Below are positions 52,909 to 61,675 of a DNA stretch of 64,000 nucleotides, piece after piece (positions within the stretch are counted from its first letter, which is position 1; each line of letters starts with the position of its first letter). The translations under genes and the position numbers were made by a program. This DNA comes from Sphingobacteriaceae bacterium (GTDB lineage: Bacteria > Bacteroidota > Bacteroidia > B-17B0 > Aurantibacillaceae), in assembly GCA_016715905.1 (NCBI GenBank), contig JADJXI010000017.1:372001-436000 (forward strand), read 5' to 3'. The notes below the pieces were generated by a model, which saw only the letters and a list, made by a program, of their open reading frames with translations, ran no database searches and was not told the origin of the DNA.

Positions 52909-53075
52909 TGCATTTTAAAGTATTTTAAAAGAATTTTTTAAAGAATAATACAGGTGATATTAATCATCGCGTTCTGTTGAAAACTAAGTTTAATTCGCCT
53001 CTTTTATAAGTTAAACTGTTCCAATCTTTTACCTAATTTTTAAACCGGAAAACCACTCTTTAAATAAGGAAAAAC

Positions 53076-53498
53076 ATGAATTATTGGTTAATAAAATCTG
53101 AACCTAATGTATATAGCTGGGATACCTTTGTGAAGGATAAAAAAGTGGTTTGGGACGGAGTCAGAAATTACGCGGCCAGAAATAACCTAAAGGCAATGAA
53201 AAGGGGCGACTTGGCTTTGTTTTATCACAGTAACATTGGATTGAATATAGTTGGGGTAGCGGAAGTTACCAAAGCAAGCTTTCAGGATCCTACCACTCTA
53301 GAAGAAGCCTGGGTTGCTGTTGAATTTAAACCACACAGTGTTTTTAAAAAACCAATTGGTTTAAACGAAATCAAATCTCACCCCTTATTAAAAAGCATGA
53401 AACTTGTAAAAATTTCAAGATTAAGCGTTAGCGACGTTGCTCCTGAGGAATATACTATAATTTGCGAACTGGCGCAGTGCACAAGGCTTAAAAAATGA
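53076..53498 (+). CDS. EVE-domain protein
   Basis: 140 residues, a single EVE domain (a PUA/YTH-like fold). NYWLIKSEPNVYSWDTF ... VVWDGVRNYAARNNLKAMKRGDLALFYHSN matches the signature, with the aromatic cage region in the WDGVRN and FYHSN strands. EVE proteins bind modified bases in DNA or RNA. In other bacteria they occur alone or fused to restriction endonucleases; here it is alone, between the atp operon (divergent) and a gene-free stretch, so a tRNA- or rRNA-related housekeeping role is as likely as defence. Confidence 0.92.
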   Translation: MNYWLIKSEPNVYSWDTFVKDKKVVWDGVRNYAARNNLKAMKRGDLALFYHSNIGLNIVGVAEVTKASFQDPTTLEEAWVAVEFKPHSVFKKPIGLNEIKSHPLLKSMKLVKISRLSVSDVAPEEYTIICELAQCTRLKK

Positions 53499-54188
53499 AC
53501 GTTTTGGTTACTTAAATAAAAATAACGATCGGTTTAATAACAAACCTTCACTAATTTAAGTAAAAGTAATATGCTATACTTCAGCTTAAACGTCATTGTC
53601 AAAAAGCCCTTTCTTTTTAATCGACAATTTAAGCCAAAACATCGACAAGTTTTTTGTTATTGAGTGCTATACTTGAAGTTATTTATTTTTGATGATTTTT
53701 CAATTTAATTATGAATTACATCTTTTTTCTATGCATTAAACTCATGAGCGTTATAGGAAAAGCCAAAGAATTTAGTGGTAAAATAACTTTGATGAATTAA
53801 ATAAATTCGTATTCTAAATATGAATAAAACAGGATTATTTGTTAGGCTGAACTAGAAATTAGTCAATCTGCTTTTACTGTCAAATCTTTGAAAATTACTT
53901 CTTGTAAAAAAACAAGCAGAATATTTATTTTATGCATGAATCAGTACTAATTAATTTAATTCGGAATACTTTTATGTTTTTCTATTCCTAATTCATTAAA
54001 TATTTGCAATAAAACCAAATTAGCCACACAAAAAAGTAAATTAGGCTTAAGCAGATGTTTTTTAATAGGCAAAAAAATTGTTTTATTATTTTATCCCAAT
54101 GCCAAAAACTTAATTGTAATATTCGATAAATGAAGCCCTTTTGAAATGGTGAAGTTTGTGTTATCATAAATAAAACTAAAATCAAAAA
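53499..54188. other. 690-base gene-free AT-rich stretch
   Basis: The longest gap in the window. No open frame has credible composition; a 65-codon minus-strand frame at 53988 is low-complexity and rejected. The words GCTATACTT (near 53572 and 53668) and ATCGACA (near 53619 and 53641) are each repeated, and a small hairpin CTTGT-AAAAAA-ACAAG occurs near 53903. It may be a decayed gene or regulatory DNA for the downstream SDR. No RNA gene was recognised. Confidence 0.45.
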
Positions 54189-55028
54189 ATGGGCGACAAA
54201 TTTAAAAACAAAGTAGTATTAATAACTGGGTCAAGCGCTGGTTTGGGAAAAGTAACGGCTTTGGAATTTTGCGCTAAGGGGGCTAAGGTAATCCTTAATG
54301 GCAGAAACGAGAACAAGCTCAAAAAAGCGCAAAACGATTTTAAAATGCTCGGATTTGAAGCGAATTATTTTGTAGCCAACTGTTCTATATATGAAGACTG
54401 TTGTAAATTAACCAATTTCGTATTAGATACATTCGGTAAAATTGATATCGTTATAGCCAACGCAAGTTATAGTATGAACGCGGGGTTTGAAGATTCAAGC
54501 CCTCATGTCTTTAAAGAAACAATAGATAGTAATATTTATAGCGTAATAATGCCACTTTTTACTTTTTTACCCCACCTTAAAAAAACATCAGGAAGTTTTA
54601 TCATTATAAGTTCAGTAGCTGCATTACATGGTTTACCAACGGCTTCTGCATATTGTGTTGGGAAAATGGCACTTACATCCTTATATCAGTCAATTTCTGC
54701 AGAATTAAGTATGTATGACCTGCACTTAGGTATAATTTACCTTGGCTTTATAGAAAATGATAAAAATAAAACGACATTTAATGGAACGGGAATGCAAGTG
54801 GCTGTACCAAACCGAAATAAATTTCTTCAACAGCCACAGAAAAAAGTGGCCGGTTCAATAATTAAAATGGTTCAATTTCGAAGATCAAAAATGATCTTAG
54901 GCATAACCGGTAAATTCATGTTTTTCTTAACACATTATTTTCCCGGCTTAGTACTTTGGATTGCTAAAAAGAATCAACAAAAAATAGGTATAAAAAAGCA
55001 AAATGAAGTTGTGCTAAGAAACCAGTAA
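54189..55028 (+). CDS. SDR-family NAD(P)-dependent oxidoreductase
   Basis: 279 residues. Classical SDR motifs are present: TGSSAGLGKV (cofactor), IANASYSMN (the NNAG-like motif reduced to NAS), IISSVAALHG (Ser) and YCVGK (YxxxK). The C-terminal ~60 residues contain a hydrophobic segment (FMFFLTHYFPGLVLWIAKK) that could touch the membrane. This suggests an envelope-lipid or retinol-dehydrogenase-like substrate, but the true one is unknown. It ends 17 bases from the convergent ThiE-like gene. Confidence 0.87.
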   Translation: MGDKFKNKVVLITGSSAGLGKVTALEFCAKGAKVILNGRNENKLKKAQNDFKMLGFEANYFVANCSIYEDCCKLTNFVLDTFGKIDIVIANASYSMNAGFEDSSPHVFKETIDSNIYSVIMPLFTFLPHLKKTSGSFIIISSVAALHGLPTASAYCVGKMALTSLYQSISAELSMYDLHLGIIYLGFIENDKNKTTFNGTGMQVAVPNRNKFLQQPQKKVAGSIIKMVQFRRSKMILGITGKFMFFLTHYFPGLVLWIAKKNQQKIGIKKQNEVVLRNQ

Positions 55029-55045
55029 AAATGATTCTTTTTGTT

Positions 55046-55678
55046 TTAATCCAGCGGGATATTGTTTTCTTTAAAAACCCTTAAAATTTTTATAAAAGTA
55101 TCATATGCGTTTTCACTTTCCCAAATATACGAGTTGAACGCAATACCATCAAAGCCCAAATCAAATGTTTTTGTTACGGTATCACTGGTAGTTCCTCCTC
55201 TGGCAATTAGCTTTTTATTACTGTTTTTTATTGCAGCTACAACACCCTCTTCGTAATAACCACTGTAAAATCCGCCGGTAATGCTGTTATACATGGTTCC
55301 TAAGAAATAATAATTAAAATTGTAATCTTCCTCTGTATAAACATATTGAAGTCGGGAATAAGATCTAGACTTAAGCGTGGTTTGAAATTTTAGTTTTAAG
55401 CGTTGTCGAACAAACCAATATTTCCACTTTTTAACCAAATGCACACTTGTTAAATGAATACCTTTAAGATTAAATTTTAAAGCTAATTTATGGTGAGAGT
55501 GTATAACAATTCTGTTGTGATAAATTTCAGGAATCTCTTTAATGTAATTGCTTAGTTGATTTGTGGAATAACGAGGTTTACGAATATGTAGTGTTTTAAG
55601 CCCCGACTCAAACATTTTAATTATAAAACCAATTTCATTTTCTTTGTCTTTAGAAGGGGTAATAACAATTAATTTCAT
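55046..55678 (-). CDS. Stand-alone thiamine phosphate synthase-like (ThiE/TenI) protein
   Basis: 210 residues with a TIM-barrel ThiE/TenI pattern: IVITPSKDKENEIGFIIKMFESGLKTLHIRKP, then RIVIHSHHKLALKFNLKGIHLT, then FLGTMYNSIT and FDLGFDGIAFNSYIW. The ThiE residues that hold the pyrophosphate and the Mg2+ ions are poorly kept: the usual HxGQ(E/D)D and GPxxxTxTK segments are replaced (LGTMYNSITGG in place of the latter). No other thiamine gene is near. A true thiamine phosphate synthase is therefore doubtful; a TenI-like or divergent role is as likely. Confidence 0.72.
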   Translation of the reverse strand: MKLIVITPSKDKENEIGFIIKMFESGLKTLHIRKPRYSTNQLSNYIKEIPEIYHNRIVIHSHHKLALKFNLKGIHLTSVHLVKKWKYWFVRQRLKLKFQTTLKSRSYSRLQYVYTEEDYNFNYYFLGTMYNSITGGFYSGYYEEGVVAAIKNSNKKLIARGGTTSDTVTKTFDLGFDGIAFNSYIWESENAYDTFIKILRVFKENNIPLD

Positions 55679-55741
55679 AATTCAGCAAAGCTTAAGCGTA
55701 TAAAAGTAATTTTTTTTTAATTTTAAAACTAATTCAACGTT

Positions 55742-56224
55742 ATGCGAAAAGCTTTTTTTTATTTTTTATTAAGCGGCTTGGCCTTTCATTTTTTAATGAT
55801 TATAACGTATGACCTTAGACCCAACCCTATATCTCAAAACTATATATATCCTTTATTTCACCAATACTGGAGGTTATTTGTTCCCCCTCCGAAAAACAAT
55901 TATGAAGTAAAATTGATTTTAACTAACGGAAAAATCGAAAGTCTAAATGATTATTACGTTTCCGGCTTTGGTAAAAATTTAATTTTTGACCAAGAATCGT
56001 CGGTTTTGGCACTTACTAATGCCGCAACAGTATTTGAAAGGAATGCGTATGCTCTTGGAATAAACAACGGAAATAGTCAAAAAGACAAGAACTTCGAAAT
56101 ACTAAACAAAATAGCTAAAAATATGTATTTAAACGCTGGGGGGGCTGAAGGGATAAAAGGGGTGGTTTTAATTATTAAATCGCATAATGACACTTTGCCC
56201 TTAAGAGTTTACTACGGTTCTTAA
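55742..56224 (+). CDS. Membrane-anchored DUF5819-like protein
   Basis: 160 residues. A single N-terminal membrane helix (AFFYFLLSGLAFHFLMIITYDL) is followed by NPISQNYIYPLFHQYWRLFVPPPKNNYEVKLILTNGK, the QxWxLFxP motif that marks the DUF5819 group. The rest is an extracytoplasmic alpha/beta domain, without Cys and without catalytic residues I can identify. Some DUF5819 proteins occur beside vitamin-K-dependent-carboxylase-like (HTTM) proteins, but none is here. A single gene, 114 bases before plsX. Function is unknown. Confidence 0.65.
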   Translation: MRKAFFYFLLSGLAFHFLMIITYDLRPNPISQNYIYPLFHQYWRLFVPPPKNNYEVKLILTNGKIESLNDYYVSGFGKNLIFDQESSVLALTNAATVFERNAYALGINNGNSQKDKNFEILNKIAKNMYLNAGGAEGIKGVVLIIKSHNDTLPLRVYYGS

Positions 56225-56338
56225 TAAATTATTTTCAACATTTTCACTGTAAATATTTAAATATTCAGGCAAATAATGCTACCTATTCAGAATTTAAAAT
56301 TGTATTATTGTAGCCTTGAATTTTAACGAATTTTAGGT

Positions 56339-57277
56339 ATGAGATTAGGCTTTGATATATTAGGCGGTGATCACGCTCCCGACCATTGCCTGGATGGAGT
56401 TATTCTTGCATCAAAAGAATTAGCCAATGATGTAAAGCTGGTTTTATTTGGCGATGAATCATATGCTAAAGCGTATTTTAAAAATAAAGGAATAAATGCA
56501 GATTTATTTGATTACGTACACACAACCGAAAATATTGAAATGGGGGAGCATCCCACAAAAGCTTTTTCTCAAAAACCGAATAGCAGTATTTTTTTAGGCT
56601 TTAAACACCTGAAGGAAGGTAAAATTAATGCATTTACAAGTGCGGGAAATACAGGCGCAATGTTAGTTGGTTCCATGTTTACCGTAAAATCTGTACCGGG
56701 TGTTATTAGGCCTTGTATTACCGGTGTTGTACCGAAAGAAAACGGAGGTTACGGTATATTATTAGACGTGGGCACGAATGCTGACTGTAAACCTGATGTG
56801 CTTTATCAATTTGGACTTTTAGGTTCTATTTGGGCCAAAGAAATAAATAAAATACCAAATCCAAAAGTTGGACTGTTGAATATCGGAGAAGAACCTGAAA
56901 AGGGAAATTTAGTTTCTCAAGTAGCTTTCAATTTAATGAAGGATACAAAAGAGTATAATTTTATAGGCAATATTGAAGGGAATGACGTATATTCTGATAA
57001 AGCAGATGTAATCGTTTGTGAAGGCTTTGTTGGAAACGTTTTATTAAAAAACGCTGAGTCATTTTATAAACTTATAAAAAAGAGAAACAGAAGCGATGAG
57101 TATTTTGATCGATTTAATTATGAATTGTATGGCGGCACGCCAATTTTAGGAATAAACTCGAACGTAATTATTTGTCATGGTCATTCAAGTCCTGTTGCCA
57201 TAAAAAACGCGTTAATTCTGGCGAAAGAAATGGTAAATACTAAACTCGAAGAAAAAATAAAGCAAGTTTTTCAATAA
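56339..57277 (+). CDS. plsX: Phosphate acyltransferase PlsX
   Basis: 312 residues. PlsX converts acyl-ACP to acyl-phosphate for phosphatidic acid synthesis. Motifs: LGFDILGGDHAPDHCLDG at the N-terminus, FTSAGNTGAMLVGSMF, LLDVGTNADCKP, LLNIGEEPEKGN and VICEGFVGNVLLKNAES-like VCEGFVGNVLLK. The stop codon shares a base with the fabH ATG (TAATG). rpmF, the ribosomal L32 gene that normally precedes plsX in this phylum, is absent from the upstream 114 bases. Confidence 0.96.
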   Translation: MRLGFDILGGDHAPDHCLDGVILASKELANDVKLVLFGDESYAKAYFKNKGINADLFDYVHTTENIEMGEHPTKAFSQKPNSSIFLGFKHLKEGKINAFTSAGNTGAMLVGSMFTVKSVPGVIRPCITGVVPKENGGYGILLDVGTNADCKPDVLYQFGLLGSIWAKEINKIPNPKVGLLNIGEEPEKGNLVSQVAFNLMKDTKEYNFIGNIEGNDVYSDKADVIVCEGFVGNVLLKNAESFYKLIKKRNRSDEYFDRFNYELYGGTPILGINSNVIICHGHSSPVAIKNALILAKEMVNTKLEEKIKQVFQ

Positions 57278-58281
57278 TGATTAGAGCAGCAATTACCACC
57301 GTAGCCGGATACTTACCTGACAATATTGTAACTAACGCAGACTTAGAAAAAATTATAGATACAACAGATGAGTGGATTACCACGCGAACCGGCATAAAGC
57401 AAAGACATATTGAAAAGGACCCCAAAAAGGCAACTTCAGATATGTGTGTTGAAGTTGTAAAAATGATTTGTAAGAAGCGAAGAATAACGCCCGATGAAAT
57501 TGATTTGTTGATTTGCGGTACAGTGACTCCGGATATGGTTTTTCCTTCAACCGCAAATGTAGTTTGCGCAAAGGCCGGTTTAACAAAAGCCTGGGGCTAC
57601 GATTTGTCGGCGGCCTGTAGTGGGTTTATTTACGGATTAGCAACAGGTACACAGTTTATTGAATCCGGCAGATATAAAAAGGTTTTAATAATCGGTGCCG
57701 ACATGATGAGTAGAATTATAGATTTTGAAGACCGAACAACTTGCGTAATTTTTGGAGATGGGGCAGGAGGAGTACTTTTAGAACCATCTGTTGACGATAA
57801 CGGCATTCAAGATTTTGTATTACACAATGATGGAAATGGAGCTGTACACTTACACATGAAGGCCGGAGGATCTTTAAATCCCGCTTCGATGGACACGGTG
57901 ACTAATAAAATGCATTATGTACATCAGGAAGGTCAAACCGTATTTAAACATGCGGTTTATAATATGGCAGAAGTAAGCGCAAACATTATGGAGAAAAACA
58001 AACTTTCTTCCAATGATGTGAATTGGCTGGTGGCTCATCAGGCCAATAAACGAATAATTGATGCCACAGCCTCCAGAATGGGGATAGGTTCAGAAAAAGT
58101 AATGATGAACATTGAACGTTATGGAAACACCACGGCAGGAACTATTCCATTACTTCTCTGGGATTATGAAAAACAACTGAGAAAGGGTGATAATTTAATA
58201 TTTTCCGCCTTCGGCGGCGGATTCACCTGGGGTGCCATTTATGTGAAATGGGCCTATGATGGTGATAAAGTAAATTCCTGA
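57277..58281 (+). CDS. fabH: Beta-ketoacyl-ACP synthase III
   Basis: 334 residues. FabH starts fatty acid synthesis by condensing acetyl-CoA (or a branched starter) with malonyl-ACP. The Cys-His-Asn triad is intact: Cys114 in AACSGFIYG, His in VAHQANKRI and Asn in ERYGNTTAGTIP. The N-terminal TTVAGYLPDNIVTN and C-terminal AFGGGFTWGAIYVKW are typical. Coupled to plsX by a one-base overlap, and followed after 10 bases by a tRNA dihydrouridine synthase. Confidence 0.97.
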   Translation: MIRAAITTVAGYLPDNIVTNADLEKIIDTTDEWITTRTGIKQRHIEKDPKKATSDMCVEVVKMICKKRRITPDEIDLLICGTVTPDMVFPSTANVVCAKAGLTKAWGYDLSAACSGFIYGLATGTQFIESGRYKKVLIIGADMMSRIIDFEDRTTCVIFGDGAGGVLLEPSVDDNGIQDFVLHNDGNGAVHLHMKAGGSLNPASMDTVTNKMHYVHQEGQTVFKHAVYNMAEVSANIMEKNKLSSNDVNWLVAHQANKRIIDATASRMGIGSEKVMMNIERYGNTTAGTIPLLLWDYEKQLRKGDNLIFSAFGGGFTWGAIYVKWAYDGDKVNS

Positions 58282-58291
58282 TTTTTTTATT

Positions 58292-59275
58292 TTGGTTAAT
58301 ATCGGAAATATTCAACTACCCGATTTTCCGTTATTGCTCGCACCAATGGAGGACGTTAGCGATCCGCCTTTCCGATACGTTTGTAAAAAATATGGCGCTG
58401 ATTTAATGTATACCGAGTTTATCAGTAGCGAAGGTTTAATACGCGATGCGATAAAAAGCAGAAAAAAGCTTGATATTTTTGAATATGAAAAACCAATAGG
58501 CATTCAAATTTTTGGAGGAGATGAAGAGGCTATGGCGCTTTCTGCTAAAATTGTTGACGCAACGCAACCAGATTTGTTGGATATTAATTTTGGTTGTCCG
58601 GTAAAAAAAGTAGTTTGTAAAGGCGCCGGCGCCGGGGTATTAAAAGATGTTGATTTAATGGTTAGGTTAACCCGGGCTGTTGTTAAGTCAACTTCGTTGC
58701 CGGTTACGGTGAAAACCCGTTTAGGCTGGGATGAGAAAAGCATTAATATTTTAGAAGTTGCAGAAAGGTTGCAAGACGAAGGCATAAAAGCATTAACTAT
58801 TCACGGAAGGACCCGGGCACAAATGTATAAGGGCGAAGCGAATTGGGAAAAAATTGCAGAGGTAAAAAGTAATCCTAAAATAAAAATTCCAATATTTGGC
58901 AATGGTGATATTGATTCACCTGAAAAAGCGATTGCTTATAAGAATAAATACGGTGTAGACGGAATAATGATTGGAAGAGCAGCAATTGGATATCCATGGA
59001 TATTTAATGAAATAAAACATTTTAATAAAACTGGTCAAAATTTACCAAAGCCGACTATTGAAAATAGAGTAGAAGTTTGTCAGCAACATCTGCTAAAATC
59101 GGTAGAATGGAAGGGTGACAAGTTAGGCGTATTGGAAATGCGAAACCATTATGCAAACTACTTTAAAGGGATTCCGAATTTCAAAGAAATGAGAACGAAA
59201 TTGGTGACATTAAATAAACATGAAGAGATTTTGGATACTTTGGGCGAAATAAAAGAAATCTATTCTCAAATTTGA
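58292..59275 (+). CDS. dusB: tRNA-dihydrouridine synthase (DusB type)
   Basis: 327 residues. This FMN enzyme reduces uridines in the tRNA D-loop. LLLAPMEDVSDPPFRYVCKKYGADLMYTEFISSEGL is the N-terminal FMN-barrel signature, DINFGCPVKKVVCKGAGAG holds the catalytic Cys region, and VKTRLGW and TIHGRTRAQMYKG bind substrate and flavin. The start is TTG at 58292, 10 bases after the fabH stop; no ATG precedes the conserved part. It ends 14 bases from the convergent kdnB gene. Confidence 0.95.
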   Translation: MVNIGNIQLPDFPLLLAPMEDVSDPPFRYVCKKYGADLMYTEFISSEGLIRDAIKSRKKLDIFEYEKPIGIQIFGGDEEAMALSAKIVDATQPDLLDINFGCPVKKVVCKGAGAGVLKDVDLMVRLTRAVVKSTSLPVTVKTRLGWDEKSINILEVAERLQDEGIKALTIHGRTRAQMYKGEANWEKIAEVKSNPKIKIPIFGNGDIDSPEKAIAYKNKYGVDGIMIGRAAIGYPWIFNEIKHFNKTGQNLPKPTIENRVEVCQQHLLKSVEWKGDKLGVLEMRNHYANYFKGIPNFKEMRTKLVTLNKHEEILDTLGEIKEIYSQI

Positions 59276-59289
59276 TTAGCCAACTTATT

Positions 59290-60372
59290 TTACAAGCGTA
59301 GAAAAAGGTTTTTAATAAAATCACGCGTTGCAATTTCCTTATAATTGTCACCAAATGCATGATTCCACATAAATGGTAGATTAATGCTAACGTCAACCAT
59401 TTTGTTTAAAGTATTTTCATCCCAATTTTGGCTCAAATTTTGTGGCAAAACTATTTTATGTTTTTTGATCATTTCCTTAAATTCTTTTACACCTTGTGGA
59501 TAAATGTCTTGCAAATGTTGAAATAATACGCAATTAGCAAAACAATGTCTGGTACCATGAATTTTTGAAAGACCATAACTTAGGGCATGGCAAACACCAA
59601 CCTCGCTGTATGTTAAACTTAAACCGCCCATTAATGAAGCCACCATTAATTTGTTATTATTTTCTTCTGTTTGTCCGGCGGAATCATTCAGATATACCTC
59701 ACGACATAAGGATAAAGCTTGATCTCCATATGCAATACTAAAGGCATTATTTCTGATTCCACCGTGGGATTCAATACAGTGTATATAAGTGTCCATTCCT
59801 GTATAAAACCACCAATTAGTAGGTACCGTGGCTATTAACTCCGGATCTAAAATAACCTGATTAAACACCGTCCAATCGCATTTTAAACCTAATTTTTTTT
59901 CAGGCCCGGTGAGTACTGCAGTCATTGAAACTTCAGCCCCTGTTCCGCTTATTGTAGGGATGCCCAAATGATAAACACCTGGTTTTTTTATCAAATTCAA
60001 ACCCTGATATAAAACTGAAGATCCTTCATTGGTTAACATTAAAGATAAGGCCTTGGCTATATCCATAATACTTCCACCACCTATTCCAATTACACCACTT
60101 GGCAAACCTTTCTTATTTAAAATTTCATCGCGTAAGCTGTCAACTTGCTGCGTAGTGGGTTCATAAGGGTCAACATCAATAAAATAAATTAAATCTTCTT
60201 TTTTGTTTTGCAGCTTTTCGGACAACGGCTTGTCTTTAAAAAAATGATCTATTAGGTAAACAAAATATTGTTTGTTTTCTTTTCTAACAGGGGCTATGGT
60301 TTCTGCTAATTGTGAGAAAGAACCTCTTCCGTATGTTACCTTATCTATATTTTTGAAGTTTTTGTGTTGCAT
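59290..60372 (-). CDS. kdnB: 3-deoxy-D-manno-octulosonate 8-oxidase (Kdo8N pathway)
   Basis: 360 residues of the iron-dependent alcohol dehydrogenase family. It matches the Shewanella-type KdnB pattern closely: NFKNIDKVTYGRGSFSQL at the start, GIGGGSIMDIAKALSLMLTNEGSS, GIPTISGTGAEVSMTAVL and WWFYTGMDTYIHCIESHGG, with later metal ligands in CHALSYGLSKIHGTRH. KdnB oxidises C8 of Kdo; the transaminase KdnA then makes 8-amino-Kdo, which alters LPS charge. kdnA is not adjacent here. The assignment rests on overall pattern; the broader family includes other alcohol dehydrogenases. Confidence 0.85.
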   Translation of the reverse strand: MQHKNFKNIDKVTYGRGSFSQLAETIAPVRKENKQYFVYLIDHFFKDKPLSEKLQNKKEDLIYFIDVDPYEPTTQQVDSLRDEILNKKGLPSGVIGIGGGSIMDIAKALSLMLTNEGSSVLYQGLNLIKKPGVYHLGIPTISGTGAEVSMTAVLTGPEKKLGLKCDWTVFNQVILDPELIATVPTNWWFYTGMDTYIHCIESHGGIRNNAFSIAYGDQALSLCREVYLNDSAGQTEENNNKLMVASLMGGLSLTYSEVGVCHALSYGLSKIHGTRHCFANCVLFQHLQDIYPQGVKEFKEMIKKHKIVLPQNLSQNWDENTLNKMVDVSINLPFMWNHAFGDNYKEIATRDFIKNLFLRL

Positions 60373-60410
60373 GTTTTTAACCGGGGGAATATTGTTTAGT
60401 TTAAAAAAAA

Positions 60411-61157
60411 TTACCGGGTAGAAATATTCGAGTATCTAGTATTGACCTCATCCCAATTTACCACATTCCACCAGTTTTCAATATATTCAGCGCGTTTATT
60501 CTGATATTTTAAATAATAAGCATGTTCCCAAACATCTAAAGCTAATAAAGGTTTGCCCTGTACGCCCTCTAATTTCATAAGTGGATTATCCTGATTGGGG
60601 GTTGTTGTAATTTTTAATTGCGCTTCGGACGTTAAGATTAACCAACACCAACCGCTCCCAAATTGTGATAATGCATTTTTTGCAAATTCAGTTTTAAAAT
60701 TTTCATAGCTGCCAAAGCTTGCGATGATACCTTTTAATATTTTCCCGCTAGGACTATTGTCTTTTTTCTCAGGGTTTGATTTTAATAAGGTCCAAAATAA
60801 GGAGTGATTATAATGCCCTCCTAAATTATTCCGGATAACAGGACTTGTGAATTTATCAATATGCGTACATTTTACTTCGTCGCTTGATTGGTAATCTATA
60901 TTTGTTGAAGAAGTATCATTTAATTTGTTTACGTAGGATTGATGGTGCTTAGTATAATGAATTTGCATAGTTTCTTTATCAATAAATGGCTCTAAAGCAT
61001 CATACGCATAAGGTAATTCGGGTAATTGAAATGGGGAATTGGAAAGATTAGCATTTTGATGTGCCACATAAAAGTTTTTTGCACCCCAAGTCTTAGAAAT
61101 AATTAGGCTTAAGGTTAATAACCCACTTTTTTTAAGAAATAATCTTCTGCTATTCAT
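60411..61157 (-). CDS. Exported Fe/Mn superoxide dismutase
   Basis: 248 residues, longer than the ~200 of cytoplasmic SODs because of an N-terminal twin-arginine-type signal (NSRRLFLKKSGLLTLSLIIS). The mature enzyme shows FQLPELPYAYDALEPFIDKETMQIHYTKHHQSYVNKL, the ligand positions in HYTKHHQ, GGHYNHSLFW and LDVWEHAYYLKYQNKR, and GSGWCWL where GSGWAWL is usual. It should remove superoxide in the periplasm. Metal choice cannot be told. It follows the biotin carrier gene by 2 bases and is probably co-transcribed with it. Confidence 0.93.
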   Translation of the reverse strand: MNSRRLFLKKSGLLTLSLIISKTWGAKNFYVAHQNANLSNSPFQLPELPYAYDALEPFIDKETMQIHYTKHHQSYVNKLNDTSSTNIDYQSSDEVKCTHIDKFTSPVIRNNLGGHYNHSLFWTLLKSNPEKKDNSPSGKILKGIIASFGSYENFKTEFAKNALSQFGSGWCWLILTSEAQLKITTTPNQDNPLMKLEGVQGKPLLALDVWEHAYYLKYQNKRAEYIENWWNVVNWDEVNTRYSNISTR

Positions 61158-61159
61158 TT

Positions 61160-61669
61160 TTAAAATTGAATAAGTACTTCGTTTTTTTCAACAGCTTTCC
61201 CTTTGTTGGCAACAACTTTTTTAACCAAGCCGTCGCTTGGACTTTTAAGTATATTTTCCATTTTCATGGCTTCAAGAATAATTAAAGCATCTCCTTTTTT
61301 AACTTCTTCTCCTTCTTTCACCAAAATACTAAGAACCATTCCGGGCATTGGCGCTTTTATATCACTTATTTTTTTGGTTGATAAATTATCCATCCCTAAA
61401 TTTTTCAATAATAAATCGTACTTGTCTTGTAACTGAATATTGAATTTAGTGTTGTTTATTTTTAAAACCATGCTTTTTTCTTCAGCATTTAACTTCAATA
61501 AATCAACATTAAATGATTGGTTATTATAAATCAAATGAAATTGATTGTTATTTATTTTAATGAAAGACCCCTTTAAAAATAAATCCTGAATGTCTCCTTG
61601 AAAAGCATCTCCATTAATTTGGATGTTGGTTTTAATAGAGGTTTGGCTGTTAATGATTATATTATACAT
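61160..61669 (-). CDS. Biotin carboxyl carrier (biotinyl domain) protein
   Basis: 169 residues. The C-terminal ~70 residues form a biotinyl domain with the biotinylation motif EAMKM (Lys in ILEAMKMENILKS), preceded by IKAPMPGMVLSILVKEGEEVKKGD. The N-terminal ~90 residues (INSQTSIKTNIQINGDAFQGDIQDLFLKG...) form a beta-rich domain as in the carrier subunits of acyl-CoA (propionyl- or methylmalonyl-type) carboxylases. The carboxylase subunits are not next to it, so the enzyme it serves is not certain. ATG is 6 bases from a perfect -7 box. Co-transcribed with the SOD gene. Confidence 0.88.
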   Translation of the reverse strand: MYNIIINSQTSIKTNIQINGDAFQGDIQDLFLKGSFIKINNNQFHLIYNNQSFNVDLLKLNAEEKSMVLKINNTKFNIQLQDKYDLLLKNLGMDNLSTKKISDIKAPMPGMVLSILVKEGEEVKKGDALIILEAMKMENILKSPSDGLVKKVVANKGKAVEKNEVLIQF

Positions 61670-61675
61670 GTTTTA

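Noticed and set aside
53988..54185. A 65-codon minus-strand frame in the long gap.
   Set aside because: Phe/Leu/Ile-rich translation of AT-rich DNA with no homology or promoter.
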